This document shows, piece after piece, positions 11,291 to 64,000 of a stretch of DNA of 64,000 bases (the stretch's first letter is position 1; every line of letters starts with the position of its first letter). The translations under genes were made by a program, and so were the position numbers. The notes beneath the pieces were generated by a model, which saw only the letters and a program-made list of their open reading frames with translations, was not told where the DNA came from and searched no databases. This stretch comes from Vitellaria paradoxa. Taxonomy: Eukaryota; Streptophyta; Magnoliopsida; Ericales; Sapotaceae. The DNA lies in the NCBI GenBank assembly GCA_019916065.1, contig CM034243.1:3038001-3102000 (forward strand), given 5' to 3'.

Positions 11291-11830
11291 CATAAAAATA
11301 TATTTATTAAATTTGTTTCTATTTTTTCAAAAAAAAAAAGACAACTTATAGAAAAAAGTAACAAAAATTAAAAATACCTTTATTGTTATAAATATTTTTT
11401 TAATTTTAACACTTATTCATTTTTGCCGTATCATATTAAAATCATTTATTTTATTTTTCTATTTTATTAAAATAAATTTATTTTTAATATATAATTTAAC
11501 TAAATTATTAATTAGTTAATTTAACTAACTAAATTATAATTTGCTAAATAAAATTAATTAAATTAATGAATAATTAATAAAATATATTATTTAATAATTA
11601 TTAATTTAATAATTTAATAGAATATGTTTATTTAATTAATTAATAACTAATAAAATATATTAATTAATAATTAATAATTTAATTAAGTTAATTGATGATA
11701 AAATTAATTCAAATAAATTAACTAAATTAATATAAAATATATTTATTCAATTATTTATAATATATAATATAATTAAGTTAATATGAAATATATTTGAGTG
11801 AATCATTTAGGTAAAATAATATAATTAGGC
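11290..11830. other. Extremely AT-rich tract (candidate matrix attachment region)
   Basis: Around 500 bases made almost wholly of A and T, dominated by TTAATTAA, AATTAATA and AAATATATT motifs in both orientations. Such tracts resemble plant nuclear-matrix attachment regions; this role is inference. Confidence 0.35.
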
Positions 11831-12485
11831 TAAATTACAGAAATCTCCCCTCAATATTAAACTAATTACAAAGATCTTTTTTAGCCATTTAAAGGCATTT
11901 ATATTGCTTTACTATAGCACCCTAATCATATGAGGGAAAAAAATTAGTGGAAGGAGTTTAAGTGTTACAAACATTTAGAAACTGGGAAGCTAAATATAAG
12001 GTTCAAATGAATGTGACAATTATTATAATTAACTTAATGTTTAAGGAACTAAGTGTAATTTTCTCAGATAGTGGCCGTCCGGAATTTCGTGCTCCACGTG
12101 TTACCAAACAAGTCGGCAAATTACAAAATCATGCACAAAGTTTGACCCTTCGGCGCCCATGCTGCAGCCCGCGTCCGACACGAGAAGTCAAATTCCCAAA
12201 TTAACCATTCAAATTACTTCACCTGTCGGCCTTCCTATAAGCAATAAGAGGACGTTTGGACACGTAATTTTTAGTAAAAAAAATTAATTATTTTTTATTT
12301 TTAAGTATTTAATAAAATATTATTTTTTATTATTTTTTTATTTCACTACTATAATACTTAATTCAAAAGTTATTAAAATTTGTTTAAAATTATTAAAAAT
12401 TATACAAAATTTTATTAAACACAAAAAAAATATAACCAATAATTTTTAATAAAAAAATATTACAAATAACTAAAAATTATGGCTC
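11831..12485. other. Intergenic DNA with a GC-richer patch
   Basis: 12,070-12,190 is GC-richer, contains the palindrome CCACGTGT (a G-box core) and 'cttcggcgcccatgctgcag'. It has no supported gene. 12,245-12,480 is AT-rich and resembles MITE interior sequence. Confidence 0.35.
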
Positions 12486-12502
12486 GCCCCTCCTAATCAT
12501 AT

Positions 12503-12703
12503 TCAGTAATCCACCCAGCGTAATTTAGCACTCCCGTGCTTGTTGCAACGCCAGTGCTTGCCTGGTTGATTAGTGGCCACCGTGTATTGAAGGGTTTGAA
12601 ACTCTAGCGGCGTCAGAGCCGCCAATGCCGGATGATGTGGAGAATATTTGAGGCTTCGCTGAACCGGTTGCTGCCTCCCCCGTACAGACGCTTCAACGTC
12701 CAT
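12503..12703 (-). pseudogene. GRF zinc-finger-like relic 1
   Basis: A 66-codon minus frame ends in NQPGKHWRCNKHGSAKLRW, followed by VDY and stop. The spacing resembles the end of a GRF zinc finger (NPGRRFxxC ... FxWVD), a DNA-binding module found in plant proteins and in topoisomerase/APE2 tails. The expected N-terminal CxCG pair is not visible, so it is a fragment at best. The patch is GC-richer than its surroundings. The assignment is by eye and tentative. Confidence 0.3.
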
Positions 12704-12872
12704 ACTGCAGCTGGGGTAGGTTGTCTCCTTGTAAGTCTTGGATGACTGTCTAATTCGTATTCGCGTTGGATATTACGCATCGGAGAGAGAATTTTTGCGA
12801 TGAAAAGCGAGTATTTCTGTTTGGTTTACAAGTAACTAAGGGAAAAGAAAAACAAATTACTGATCTTGATTT

Positions 12873-13163
12873 TCAGATCAACCAGCACTTTAATTGAATT
12901 CGTCCAAATGCATCGCCCAATTCCTTCAAACATACACCGACGACTAATTTGAATTTGACCGTGAAACCAACTAGTGGTGAATAATTCCCCACATTTTTTG
13001 AACAACGAAAACGCCGGCCGGGCTGTGATTCTGTGAAATGTTGTTTGGCTGGCGAGAGAAAAAAATAAATAAATAAAAGAAGGAGAGAATCCTTATCCAC
13101 AAGCTTTAATAAATTGTCTCTTCCCTCGACTTGGGTTGGATCTGTGAAGTAACGAGGCGACAA
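12873..13163 (-). pseudogene. GRF zinc-finger-like relic 2
   Basis: A 96-codon minus frame contains TESQPGRRFRCSKN, again like the NPGRRFxRC core of a GRF finger. The second half of the motif (aromatic-WVD) is missing. Together with the relic at 12.5 kb, on the same strand and 170 bases away, it may be a decayed duplicated gene or two exons. Function cannot be claimed. Confidence 0.3.
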
Positions 13164-13170
13164 TTAGACG

Positions 13171-16059
13171 AGGCCTAGCACTGTGCCAGGCCCATGTGTT
13201 ACGCAAGGTGCGTTTGAAATTGTACAAATTTGTATAAATTTGTAAAAATTAGTGTCTCGTATTTTATACAAATTTTAAATTTTACGGTCTCGTAATTTGT
13301 AATTACGAAGATTTGTAGAATTTTGTATTTTGTTTTTAACTCAAAACAGTGTCATAATCACATACAAGCTTTGGAAGAATGTAGGATTGTTTTAAGAATG
13401 ACTTTCCATCTTCGGCGTCTGAACGAGTTGCATCCAGTCTCTTTTCTTCTATTTCCTTCCAATACATTGAAGGCTGTCACCAGGGGACCTCTAATTCACT
13501 GGAGGTACAGAAGATAAACCAAAAATCCGAATGGGTTCTAATTCAATTTCTAACATAAAATTTATAAAATTAATTAATTTCTATTCGATTCTTGATTTGG
13601 TATTTTTTTAATCCATCACATTTTGTATAGATTATATAAAGTTACACATTAATTATATTATTGAATCGTAATATTCAATTGGATTTCTTGAATTATATAA
13701 GATGATGGATTTTATTCTAATAAATTGAAAGAAAATAACTTTAATGAAAAAAGAAAAGACATACACACGCGTATGTATGCCAAGGACCTAAAGTGACTCC
13801 ATCTACATAAAAGACAATCTAATGATTTCATTAGTAGAACTAGCAAGTGGCGTACGATGCACGGGTCGCTATAATTAATTGTTTTTTTAACCTAATTAAT
13901 TATAATAATTAACAAAAATAATTATAATAAGTATAAAAAATATTCCAATTATATTCATACGTTTAATGAATAACTGTGGATGTCTGCAATTACAAAAGTT
14001 AGTATAAATTTGAAAAAGTTGTAACTTCGTAATTTGTGCAGTTAGTGTAAAATTTAAAATTTATAGAGATTTGTAAAATTTTGTAGAGTTATAAATAGTC
14101 ATATATTAATAAATTTTTATTTTTGCAACATTTTAGATAATATAATTCAAATTCAAATTTAAGTCAATATAATAAATAAACATATTTTTATAATATGGAG
14201 GTATTTATAAAGATTTTTTTTTTTTTTTTTTTTGTAAAATACTCGAGCTAGAGGGTTAGAGTTTAGATATGTGTTAACTTTTACATAGTTATTAAGAGGA
14301 AATAGAGAGCTTGTGTCATCCAAAAAAACAAAAAATTACTTTTATGAAATTATACAAATAATGCAAATCAAAATATATTTGAAAATGTACTAAAAGATAT
14401 TTGTTCGGTAATAAAAATTCTCTGCTAGAATTGCTCTCCAAGTCGGCATGTAATTCAAACACAAGTTTACCGAGCACAAACAAGACGAAGGTTAGAGTCG
14501 GAGAGGAGATCTCCGACTAGAAAATCATCTGATAATAAAGTCAATACGAACTTGAAAAATCTAAGGAATGCTAAGTAAAGAAAAAAAGTATTAAATTGAC
14601 AATAAAAAATATACCTGAATTTTGGAGTTGAGTATTGTATTTATAGTTAGATACTATTAATAAATTAATAAATAAATAATTGAATTGCAATCATTATGTA
14701 TCTCGTTTGTATACATTAGAGTACGCAATAATCTTTCTGTCTTTAAATACCTTTTATTTAACATTTAATGCTTTTTGCCCAGCGTTTAATGCGCATGGGT
14801 GAAGTGGGCTACTGACTAAACTAGATATGTCCTTTAGGACACCTAAATGTTACGTCTGTCTGCCACTTATAAAAATATAAACTAATTAAGCTAATTTTTA
14901 AATAATAAATTCAATTCGTTTATTGTTATTTTGTATCTATAGTTTGAATCACATCAGTTTGGTTCCAAAACAGGGTGGGACTCATCCTCAGTCAAATTTT
15001 GACTATTTAACCCTACCAAGTGCTTTTTCTATTGTGTTCGGGGGTATGCCATGTTGCCAATATTATTTTTGTAATAACGATATTTATAGTATTTTATTAG
15101 TGTAATGTATGCATTAAATATGAAAGTAAAAAAATGTATATTTCATACGAGAGAGAAGTAGAGGTGTGAGAAGAGATGAGAAATTAGCTTTAAAGAGGAA
15201 AACAAATTAAAAAATACGAAAAACTTTTATTGTCACCAAAAAAAAAAAATTCTTCCTGGTAGTGCATATCAATTGTAAAAATAGCACAAAATAAAATGTA
15301 TTTTAAAGTGTAATATTATATTTTTATGACATTTTGTTGATAGGAATTATTCATTAAATATGAAAAATATAAAATTTGAGGAAGTTGTTTATTTTTAAAG
15401 AGAGGGGACAGAGATTTCAAAGTGCGAGAAGATAAGGAAGATTAGCAGTAAAAAAAAAAAAATGGGCCGTAATAGTGTTTCAATTTAACAAAAAATTTAA
15501 AGTATAAATTAATAAAATGACTGAAAAAACTGATATATGTATATATATGCAATTTTTTTATTCATTGAAAAATCATGGCAAACCATGCAATTAGCATGTT
15601 GTCTGCATATTATTATAAATAATACAGATGTCGTTCTAATATTAAAAAGAAAATTAAACAAAGAGGCAATTGTTTTTTTAATTGAATAATGATGATATGT
15701 AATATTATAAAAATTATACATATATGGGCGCGAAGGTGTAATGATGCGAATGAGAAGGAGTCATGATTAAAGGGTAAAGAAAAAAAAAAAGATAGAAATA
15801 TTCTAATAAAATATTTTGGAGAAAAAGAATAAAAAAATCGTGAGATTACCACGTAATATTTTTTTCTATAATACTTTTTATTTCATATGTTACAATTTAA
15901 TTTTTATTTACGGATACAAAAAAAAAAGGAAATACAAAACACAAGAGCAAAATTACCGTTAAAAAATAAATACACTTAAATAAAATTTAATTAATAAATT
16001 CAAATTTCAAACGTTAACATAAAAATAAAAATAAAAACAAAACTAGGAAACTAAGGGTT
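13171..16059. other. AT-rich intergenic DNA
   Basis: No supported gene. It includes a short hairpin at 14,495-14,519 (AGTCGGAGA / TCTCCGACT with a 5-base loop) and several A/T runs. Repeated 'gtagaattttgta' and 'caaatttgtaaaaatt' sequence at 13,215-13,335 and 13,990-14,090 suggests diverged copies of the same MITE. Confidence 0.45.
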
Positions 16060-16850
16060 CGTTTGGCCCTATGGGATTTTGCTCTCTTATTTTTTATTCC
16101 ATCTGACCTTAAGCCATTACCTACATCAGAGCCTACCCCTATTTGAGCCTGAATTTTCAACCATAATAGAGTTAGTACCTGAACCATCATTTGAACTCTC
16201 TCTTGAATCGATTTAAACGCTTGAGCCTCAACTGTCAAAGCCTGAGCCTGAGCCTGACCCACCTCAGCTTGAGCCAGTTATTGAGCCTTCTACTGCGCAT
16301 GAGTTGGACCCAAGACTTGATATACGCTAAGCCGCAGAAGGGCTAGGGCTATTGGGCCATTGACTCACTTACGACTCTTTAAATGGCAAATGGAAAGGTC
16401 AAACTCTCTTTCGAAACTTTCATTTTGGGGAGCAGACTTAAGTGTATTTAGAAATAGACCTTTGACTAGGGCATTTTTCCACCGCATCAATAGAGAAAGC
16501 TCAGTAAGCTAAAGTGGCGTTTCTTTTTAGGCAATAGGTATATTCGAGAGAAAACGTTTGGAATTTGACCTCCCCTTATACAGGGTCCCAGAATTCTTTT
16601 TTGTTTAGGATACCTTTTTTACATTCCGTTTTTTATTGAGTCTGGTGTGGAATCACCATCATTACACATTTATTGTTGGTCTGGTTGCTGGTCTAGTGAG
16701 CCTTCCTAGCGAGTTTCACAAGAGGAGTTAATGCAGCTACATCTCATGTCCTTAGTAGAGTGGCCTTGCCCCCAATTACATAAGCTTAACCCTCAAAAGT
16801 TGAATCTAACACCTGAAACATCCTCTTATCTCCACCATAAATTTTGACTA
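16060..16850. other. GC-richer island with decayed Pro/Glu-rich frame (organelle-like composition)
   Basis: The plus strand reads through about 75 codons rich in E and P (for example SKPEPEPDPPQLEPVIEPST) with a few stops. The following 500 bases lack the A/T runs of the flanks. Composition resembles plant mitochondrial intergenic DNA, so a nuclear insertion of organellar DNA is possible. No organellar gene was recognised. Confidence 0.25.
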
Positions 16851-16955
16851 TAAATGTTGAAAAATAACAAAAAAAGTAAAAAATATGTATTTTAAAAAAA
16901 CTTTTAGCATTTGTTGTACACACCTCCAACCGTATTTTTTAGAAATGAATAATAA

Positions 16956-17740
16956 AATGAGACGAGAGAAGGAGTGAATGTTAAGTTAGAATTGTGGCGG
17001 GATACGTTAGAGACAAAATGGTTTAGGCTAAGCCGATATAAAACGGAATATATGGAATGTAAGTTTAGTCAAAGTAGGATAACGAGTAGTATAGAAGTAA
17101 GTTTAGGCATACAAAAGATTGTAGAGAAAGATAAATTTAGGTACCTTGGATCTATGGTGTAACAAGATAGAGGGATTGATACTGATGTAAGTCACAGGAT
17201 TCAAGCTGGGTGGACTAAATGGAGGAGTGCTTCGGGGGTTTTGTGCGACCGAAAAATCCCCCTCAAGGTGAAAGGAAAGTATTATAAGGTAGCGGTTAGA
17301 CCAGCGCTGCTATATGGATCAGAGTGTTGGGTAGTGAAGCATAATCATGGTGAGAAGATGACAGTTGCGGAGATGAGGATGCTAAGGTGGATATGTGGGA
17401 TTACAAGGAAAGATAGGATTAGGAACGAGAAGATTAGGGGCAAAATAGGAATAACACCGATTGAAGATAAAATGAGAGAAAACTGATTAAGATGGTTTGG
17501 CCAGTTTAAAAGTCGTTCAGCAGAGGCACCTGTTAGAAGGTGTGAAAGTATGGAGATTGCCAGGAGTAGGAGAGGTAGAGGAATACCAAAAAGAAGCTGG
17601 AAAGAAACCATTAAACATGACCTGACCTACCTAGATTTATCGGAGGACATGCCCCTAAACAGATCTAATTGGCGTCGACAAATCCATATAGCCGACCCCA
17701 CCTAATGAAAAAAGGCTTGGTTGAGTTTGGTTTTGTTTGG
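16956..17740 (+). mobile_element. 5'-truncated RTE-type LINE copy
   Basis: Corresponds to the last about 760 bases of the LINE at 51,964-54,770: the C-terminal part of the reverse-transcriptase protein (ELWRDTLET, YTKWR-like region, [20 protein letters not shown]), then GGCTTGGTTGAGTTTGG, the RTE-type 3' tail. It is flanked by AATAATAA at 16,948-16,955 and 17,741-17,748. Frame is broken by a stop at 17,161 and others. It ends about 500 bp upstream of the BCHC2 leader. Confidence 0.82.
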
Positions 17741-17748
17741 AATAATAA

Positions 17749-18240
17749 GATTATCGTTCTGACGGATGGATTTCTGTTTTGACATTTTAAAAAATTTGTA
17801 TCAGTCATGACTTATTTGCAGACCAAATAGGACTCGAAATGGCATTAGCACCAGAATAATTTACAATAATTCGTTTGGACGAAAATTAGCAATGCAAAAC
17901 TGTCAAAACGATTTGGTGCAAACCTTTTAAACTGTATTGAACTATTACGCTTGATACTTTATCTTTCTGTGTAAGTGTCCAAATGATTTCTACAATTCAT
18001 TAAAATGATTTTGGAAAAATTAGTCATATTGGGTGTTATTCAGTAATTTAAGAGACTTTGGTGAGAATATAAAAAAATTTTTTGCTATTTGATTAACTAA
18101 ATTCTAGTTATTAAGTTTTTTTAGAAGGTATTGAACTTTTTATTGAACTTCAAGAAAGTAAGAAAATGTAAAAATGTAATAAAAGTTTTAAGATATTTTT
18201 ATAAGTTTTGAGATATTTTCAGCAAATTTTGTTGCGCCAA
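17749..18240 (+). promoter_or_regulatory. BCHC2 upstream region (probable promoter)
   Basis: AT-rich DNA between the LINE copy and the start of the CT-rich leader. 'aatataaaaaaa' near 18,066 is the only TATA-like candidate, and it is weak. Transcription start probably lies at about 18,240-18,310, inferred from the change to leader-like composition. Confidence 0.35.
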
Positions 18241-18244
18241 ACAG

Positions 18245-18570
18245 GGCCTAAATACAGCCTGGAAAAATAAAAATAAAACCTGGAACCAGAAAAATAAAAC
18301 CTGGAACGAGCAGTTCATGAAAACAAAGCCCCTTCCTCTTTGTTTTGACCAAAAAGCGATTGGGAGGCCTATTTCTTGCTTGGGCTTCTCTCTCGCGTTC
18401 AACTCGCTTTCTGTTCCAAGTTCTCTGTTCTTCTATCCTCAACCCTCAATCTTTCCTTATGGTCTTTCATTTTGTTATTTATCGGAATCATCACACTTCA
18501 TTCATTACTTTTGGTAATTGCCATTCACGTCATCACCAAAACCAGATTTCGACACAATCCGGATCCAAAG
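18245..18570 (+). other. BCHC2: BCHC2 5'-UTR exon
   Basis: CT-rich leader ending in a good donor (ccaaag/gtaaga at 18,571). The start is approximate. It contains several ATGs, including an upstream ORF of 66 codons at 18,317-18,517 that closes before the donor, and overlapping starts at 18,345 and 18,376. Confidence 0.6.
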
Positions 18571-19331
18571 GTAAGAACTCTCGCGTCTCTCTGATTATTC
18601 GGTTTTCTTCCGCGATTCGTCTCCGATCTGTCAATTTCTTGCGCGCATTTACTTATTTTTAGCATTCATACAAGCTATGTTACGGCTCGGGTTCTTCAAT
18701 ATTCTCTCTTTCGCGACACTCTCTCTGTTCCATCCGATGCATCGATGTATTCTTCAATGAGCGTATACTGATATGTCACTTGTTGATTAAGACGAAGTCT
18801 GCATTTAGTGCCGTCGCAAGATCTGCAACTAAATTACTGTCTTATCGAGTCATTTGGCCATTCAGTATTGATTTGCTTTGATTCAGAGTTAATTGAATAG
18901 AGAGTTGGGATTGCATGATATTATATATAGTATTTTGTTGGCTCGATAAGAAACAGATAAAAAGATAAAAGAAAATGGTTTACTCTGTTTTTTCTTGCCA
19001 AGTAATTACTTGTACTGCCCTAGTTTGAGTGGGAAATTCAGTTTGATGGATCATGGATGTGACAGAAATCTAAGGTTCAGAACGATCACTTCTTACTTAT
19101 TATTACACTTTCAGTTATCAAACGGAGAGTCCATGGATTACAGCAGTGAAATTTTGTATGAATTTGCTTAAATGGAGACGGCATTTTTCATGTTTTTCAT
19201 ATTTTTAAACTGAAACTTACATATGCGGAGCAGCAGTTTTATAGTAATTATGGAGTTTTCCTGGTGTTTTTTCTCTCTCTTCTAGAGGGTTTTTGTGAAT
19301 AATTTGAATTTCACATCTTTAATCTTTTCAG
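18571..19331 (+). other. BCHC2: BCHC2 5'-UTR intron
   Basis: 761-nt intron with gtaaga donor and cttttcag acceptor, 63 bases before the start codon. Leader introns of this size are common in plant genes and often raise expression. Confidence 0.65.
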
Positions 19332-19394
19332 TTGGCGCAGCGGGTAAGTAATTTGAATGCAGATTTACTAGGTTAGGTCAATAGCAATAATCTA

Positions 19395-62582
<43,188 letters not shown>

Positions 62583-62960
62583 ATGTCTCTGTTGGGGAGG
62601 ACTCATAATTTTGTACAAAGTAAATACAAGGGCAAGCTGGCTACTTATTACCGTTTGCAGCTGTTTTTTTGGGTGTACCATATATCCAAAAGAGTCACAT
62701 ATTAGATTTACACCTTTTTTTTTTTTTTCACTCGATTGAGTTGTAAATGTTATCAATAGGCTTTGATCTCATTGGTCATACGAGCTGTTCATTTTTGTCC
62801 ATTTTTCCCCTATCAAAGAAGATGAGAATTCAATAGTAATTTGCATTTTGAGTGATGATTTATACTAAAGGTGTACATTTTCCGACTGTTGAAATCAATT
62901 GTAACTTGCTTTTCTTGAGAAGAATATAATAGACATCATTTCAAGTTTTGAACTTCTGCT
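62583..62960 (+). other. BCHC2: BCHC2 3'-UTR and probable poly(A) region
   Basis: T-rich and GT-containing sequence after the stop. There is no perfect AATAAA; AATATAATAG near 62,923 is the best near-match, so cleavage at about 62,940-62,960 is inferred. Confidence 0.45.
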
Positions 62961-64000
62961 CCATGTATATATATTTACATTATTTCATTCTTTATTGAAG
63001 TTGTTTAATTAATGCAACATGTATGCATACAAATGGCCTTAAAAGAAGAAATTTTATCTCGTGTGACAGTCATTAGAAAAATAGTGTTTGTTTGGCAAAC
63101 AAAAGCCGGTAGCACTAGTTTTTTGACAGCTTTTAAAATGATCAAATTTACTTTCTTACATTTTAAATTTCTTTTAAACTTTGAAAGATAAAAATATCAA
63201 ATTAATAAAAAGTTGAAAAGTTCGCTATTAAAAAGTTAGTGTTTTTTTTTAAATACCTAAAAAAATAAAAAAATTAACTTTTTAGTAGTTAATTAGTGGC
63301 TAACTATTAAAAAAAAATTACTTTCATTGTGATTGAAATACTTGAAAAGTGATGAATATTAAAGTTAAAATATTAAAGTCATGAATGATGGCAAACTTGT
63401 CATTAAAATGATTAAACAGTGAAACGAGAACCAATTTTAAAAATAAATTTTAAATTATATTTATATTGAGCTTTGCCATTCAAAATGAGTCTAAAGTTTT
63501 GTCCATTGAGTACACTATGTAACTTAATTTGTTAATGATTTTATATCTCTTAATTATATATATATATATATATATATATTTAAAGAAAGATGATAAATAT
63601 TCTTATATATAAAGATGGAAAATATGGTAGTTGAAATATATAATATTGGGTGTTAAAGGATAAATAACTACTTATGTAACTTACTTTTAATTATAATCGT
63701 CATATATTAACTTTAAAAATGTGAAAGTATCGGATTGAATCAAGTATTTATTAGAGTTATTAAATTTTTATCTGAACTATAACATTGTCCAAGATTTATA
63801 AGTTCAACTTTTTAGATTTGTCAAATTTGATCATGTAGTCCTAAACTTGCTTGAAATAATAAAAAAAAATTACTTTTATAATATATTTTATATATTATAT
63901 ATTATTCTATTTGTATTTTTTTGTAAGAATTAGTTTTTATATTCAAAATTTATACAAATATTTAGTTTGTATCTAAAAATATAATTTAAATATTTTTAAA
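62961..64000. other. AT-rich 3' flank
   Basis: No gene seen. 63,080-63,310 carries 'gtttgtttggcaaac' and many 'aaaagttaac'-type motifs like the MITEs of the left intergenic region. An (AT)n microsatellite lies at 63,552-63,580. Confidence 0.55.
63552..63580. repeat. (AT)n microsatellite
   Basis: About 28 bases of alternating AT in the 3' flank. Confidence 0.88.

Noticed and set aside
15509..15852. Minus-strand hydrophobic ORFs (70 and 79 codons)
   Set aside because: Composed of Phe/Ile/Ser from A/T runs, with no conserved motif or splice context.

Overview
The window is nuclear DNA from a flowering plant. It has spliced genes with GT-AG introns, AT-rich intergenic DNA, plant Ty1/copia, Ty3/gypsy-like and RTE retroelements, hAT- and Tourist-type MITEs and tRNA-derived SINE pieces. 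Large, transposon-filled introns suggest a woody dicot or magnoliid, but the species cannot be fixed from the sequence.

Layout. (1) 1-6.35 kb: the 5' part of a minus-strand gene for a plant synaptotagmin/extended-synaptotagmin-type membrane tether (CLB1/SYT7-like). Three coding exons (69 codons) are visible; the SMP and C2 domains lie beyond the left edge. Its introns hold a 774-bp hAT-type element, a tandem LTR-like pair, a MITE and 118-bp tandem repeats. (2) 6.35-18.2 kb: AT-rich intergenic DNA with MITEs, two possible GRF zinc-finger relics (12.5-13.2 kb), a less AT-rich Pro/Glu-coding island (16.06-16.85 kb) and a 5'-truncated RTE LINE. (3) about 18.25-62.95 kb: one very large plus-strand gene, BEACH domain-containing protein C2 (BCHC2). 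I reconstruct one 5'-UTR intron and 31 coding exons; the joined CDS is 8,967 nt (2,988 codons plus stop) with every junction in frame. The protein has a ConA-like/DUF4704 N-terminal half, a PH-BEACH domain, a BEACH domain and C-terminal WD40 repeats. (4) 62.95-64 kb: AT-rich 3' flank.

The size of BCHC2 comes from its introns. Intron 6 (11.8 kb) holds an antisense gypsy-like element (30.15-38.42 kb) interrupted by a complete but coding-dead Ty1/copia element (31,886-37,008; two 243-bp LTRs; TSD AATAG) and a short RTE 3' end. Intron 16 (5.1 kb) holds a nearly full-length RTE LINE (51,964-54,770; 19-bp TSD) with an internal RT deletion, and an antisense copia LTR. Introns 1, 9, 10 and 12 hold an antisense non-autonomous LTR element, SINE pieces, an antisense LTR and a hAT MITE. 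Despite this load, no BCHC2 exon is broken.

The two host genes are divergent, about 12 kb apart, and both act in membrane biology (membrane contact sites; BEACH-type trafficking), but nothing shows that they are co-regulated. I found no CRISPR, operon, rRNA or intact tRNA, and no clearly new biological system. The best leads are the unknown ORF in the antisense gypsy-like element, the GRF-like relics, the orphan exon-like segment at 547-644, and the BCHC2 leader with upstream ORFs.
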